DNA from: Candidatus Omnitrophota bacterium
Lineage (GTDB): Bacteria; Ratteibacteria; UBA8468; B48-G9; JAFGKM01
Direction of reading: 5' to 3'
Assembly: GCA_023818785.1 (NCBI GenBank)
Contig: JAMWCO010000076.1
Coordinates: forward strand, 1-7,058
Length of the DNA: 7,058 bases
The number at the start of each line of letters is the position of its first letter. Positions within the stretch are counted from its first letter, which is position 1. The position numbers were made by a program, and so were the translations under genes. This document shows positions 7,023 to 7,058 of the stretch, piece by piece. The notes below the pieces were generated by a model, which saw only the letters and a list, made by a program, of their open reading frames with translations, made no database searches and was not told the origin of the DNA.

Positions 7023-7046
7023 CATCCGCCTATTATATAGCGGATG
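7023..7046. repeat. Perfect inverted repeat upstream of the operon
   Basis: Arms CATCCGC (7023-7029) and GCGGATG (7040-7046) are perfect 7-bp inverted copies around a 10-bp A/T-rich centre. They are the most GC-rich bases in an otherwise A/T-rich leader. The position, about 36-60 bp before the first gene and overlapping a possible -10 element, fits an operator. An RNA hairpin at the 5' end of the transcript or the tail of a terminator for a gene further right are alternatives, but no T-run directly follows the stem on either strand. Confidence 0.6.
7032..7037 (-). promoter_or_regulatory. Possible sigma-70 -10 element (TATAAT) for the operon
   Basis: TATAAT lies on the minus strand inside the loop of the inverted repeat, about 45 bp upstream of the prepilin-like start. 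With a 17-bp spacer, the -35 box would straddle the right edge of the window, so only its last bases could be seen and it cannot be judged. In an A/T-rich leader such matches arise by chance, so this is a candidate only. Confidence 0.35.
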
Positions 7047-7058
7047 GGAAAGGAGGAA

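Noticed and set aside
7023..7046. Intrinsic terminator
   Set aside because: The stem is only 7 bp with a 10-base loop and no T-run follows directly on either strand, so an operator or leader hairpin is preferred.

Overview
The window is a strongly AT-rich piece of a bacterial genome with one block of five co-directional genes, all on the minus strand, so they are transcribed from right to left. The lead gene encodes a prepilin-like protein with a GFTLIELLVVVAIIAILAAM-type N-terminus and a C-terminal H-x-DG-type motif. That protein type is typical of uncultivated or environmental Gram-negative lineages such as Lentisphaerae, Planctomycetes, Omnitrophota-like and related candidate phyla. Together with the secreted LamG/CBM9-type protein and the ceramidase-family enzyme, this suggests a low-GC member of such a group. 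This is inference from gene content and no marker gene is present.

Layout from right to left (5' to 3' of the operon): an upstream region at about 6988-7058 with a perfect 7-bp inverted repeat whose loop contains TATAAT; the prepilin-like protein (6987-6217); a DppA-type zinc D-aminopeptidase of peptidase family M55 (6205-5420); a 1036-residue secreted protein with LamG, CBM9-like, beta-sandwich and TIM-barrel glycoside-hydrolase-like regions (5403-2293); a neutral/alkaline ceramidase-family zinc amidohydrolase lacking a signal peptide (2296-983); and an alanine racemase that leaves the window at the left edge (986 to <1). Spacing is 11 bp, 16 bp, then two 4-bp ATGA stop/start overlaps, so the genes almost certainly form one transcription unit.

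Taken together, the set combines an outward-facing part (a prepilin-like surface protein and a large secreted carbohydrate-binding, hydrolase-like protein) with three apparently cytosolic enzymes. Two of these are directly linked by chemistry: a D-aminopeptidase frees D-alanine from short peptides and an alanine racemase converts D-Ala to L-Ala. A reasonable but untested reading is a scavenging module for peptidoglycan-type or other D-amino-acid-containing, N-acylated material, in which the ceramidase-family protein would cleave an amide bond of unknown identity. All key catalytic and metal-ligand residues expected for the D-aminopeptidase, the ceramidase-family protein and the racemase can be seen. 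No tRNA, rRNA, CRISPR array or mobile element is recognisable, and there is no gene-free stretch longer than about 75 bases.
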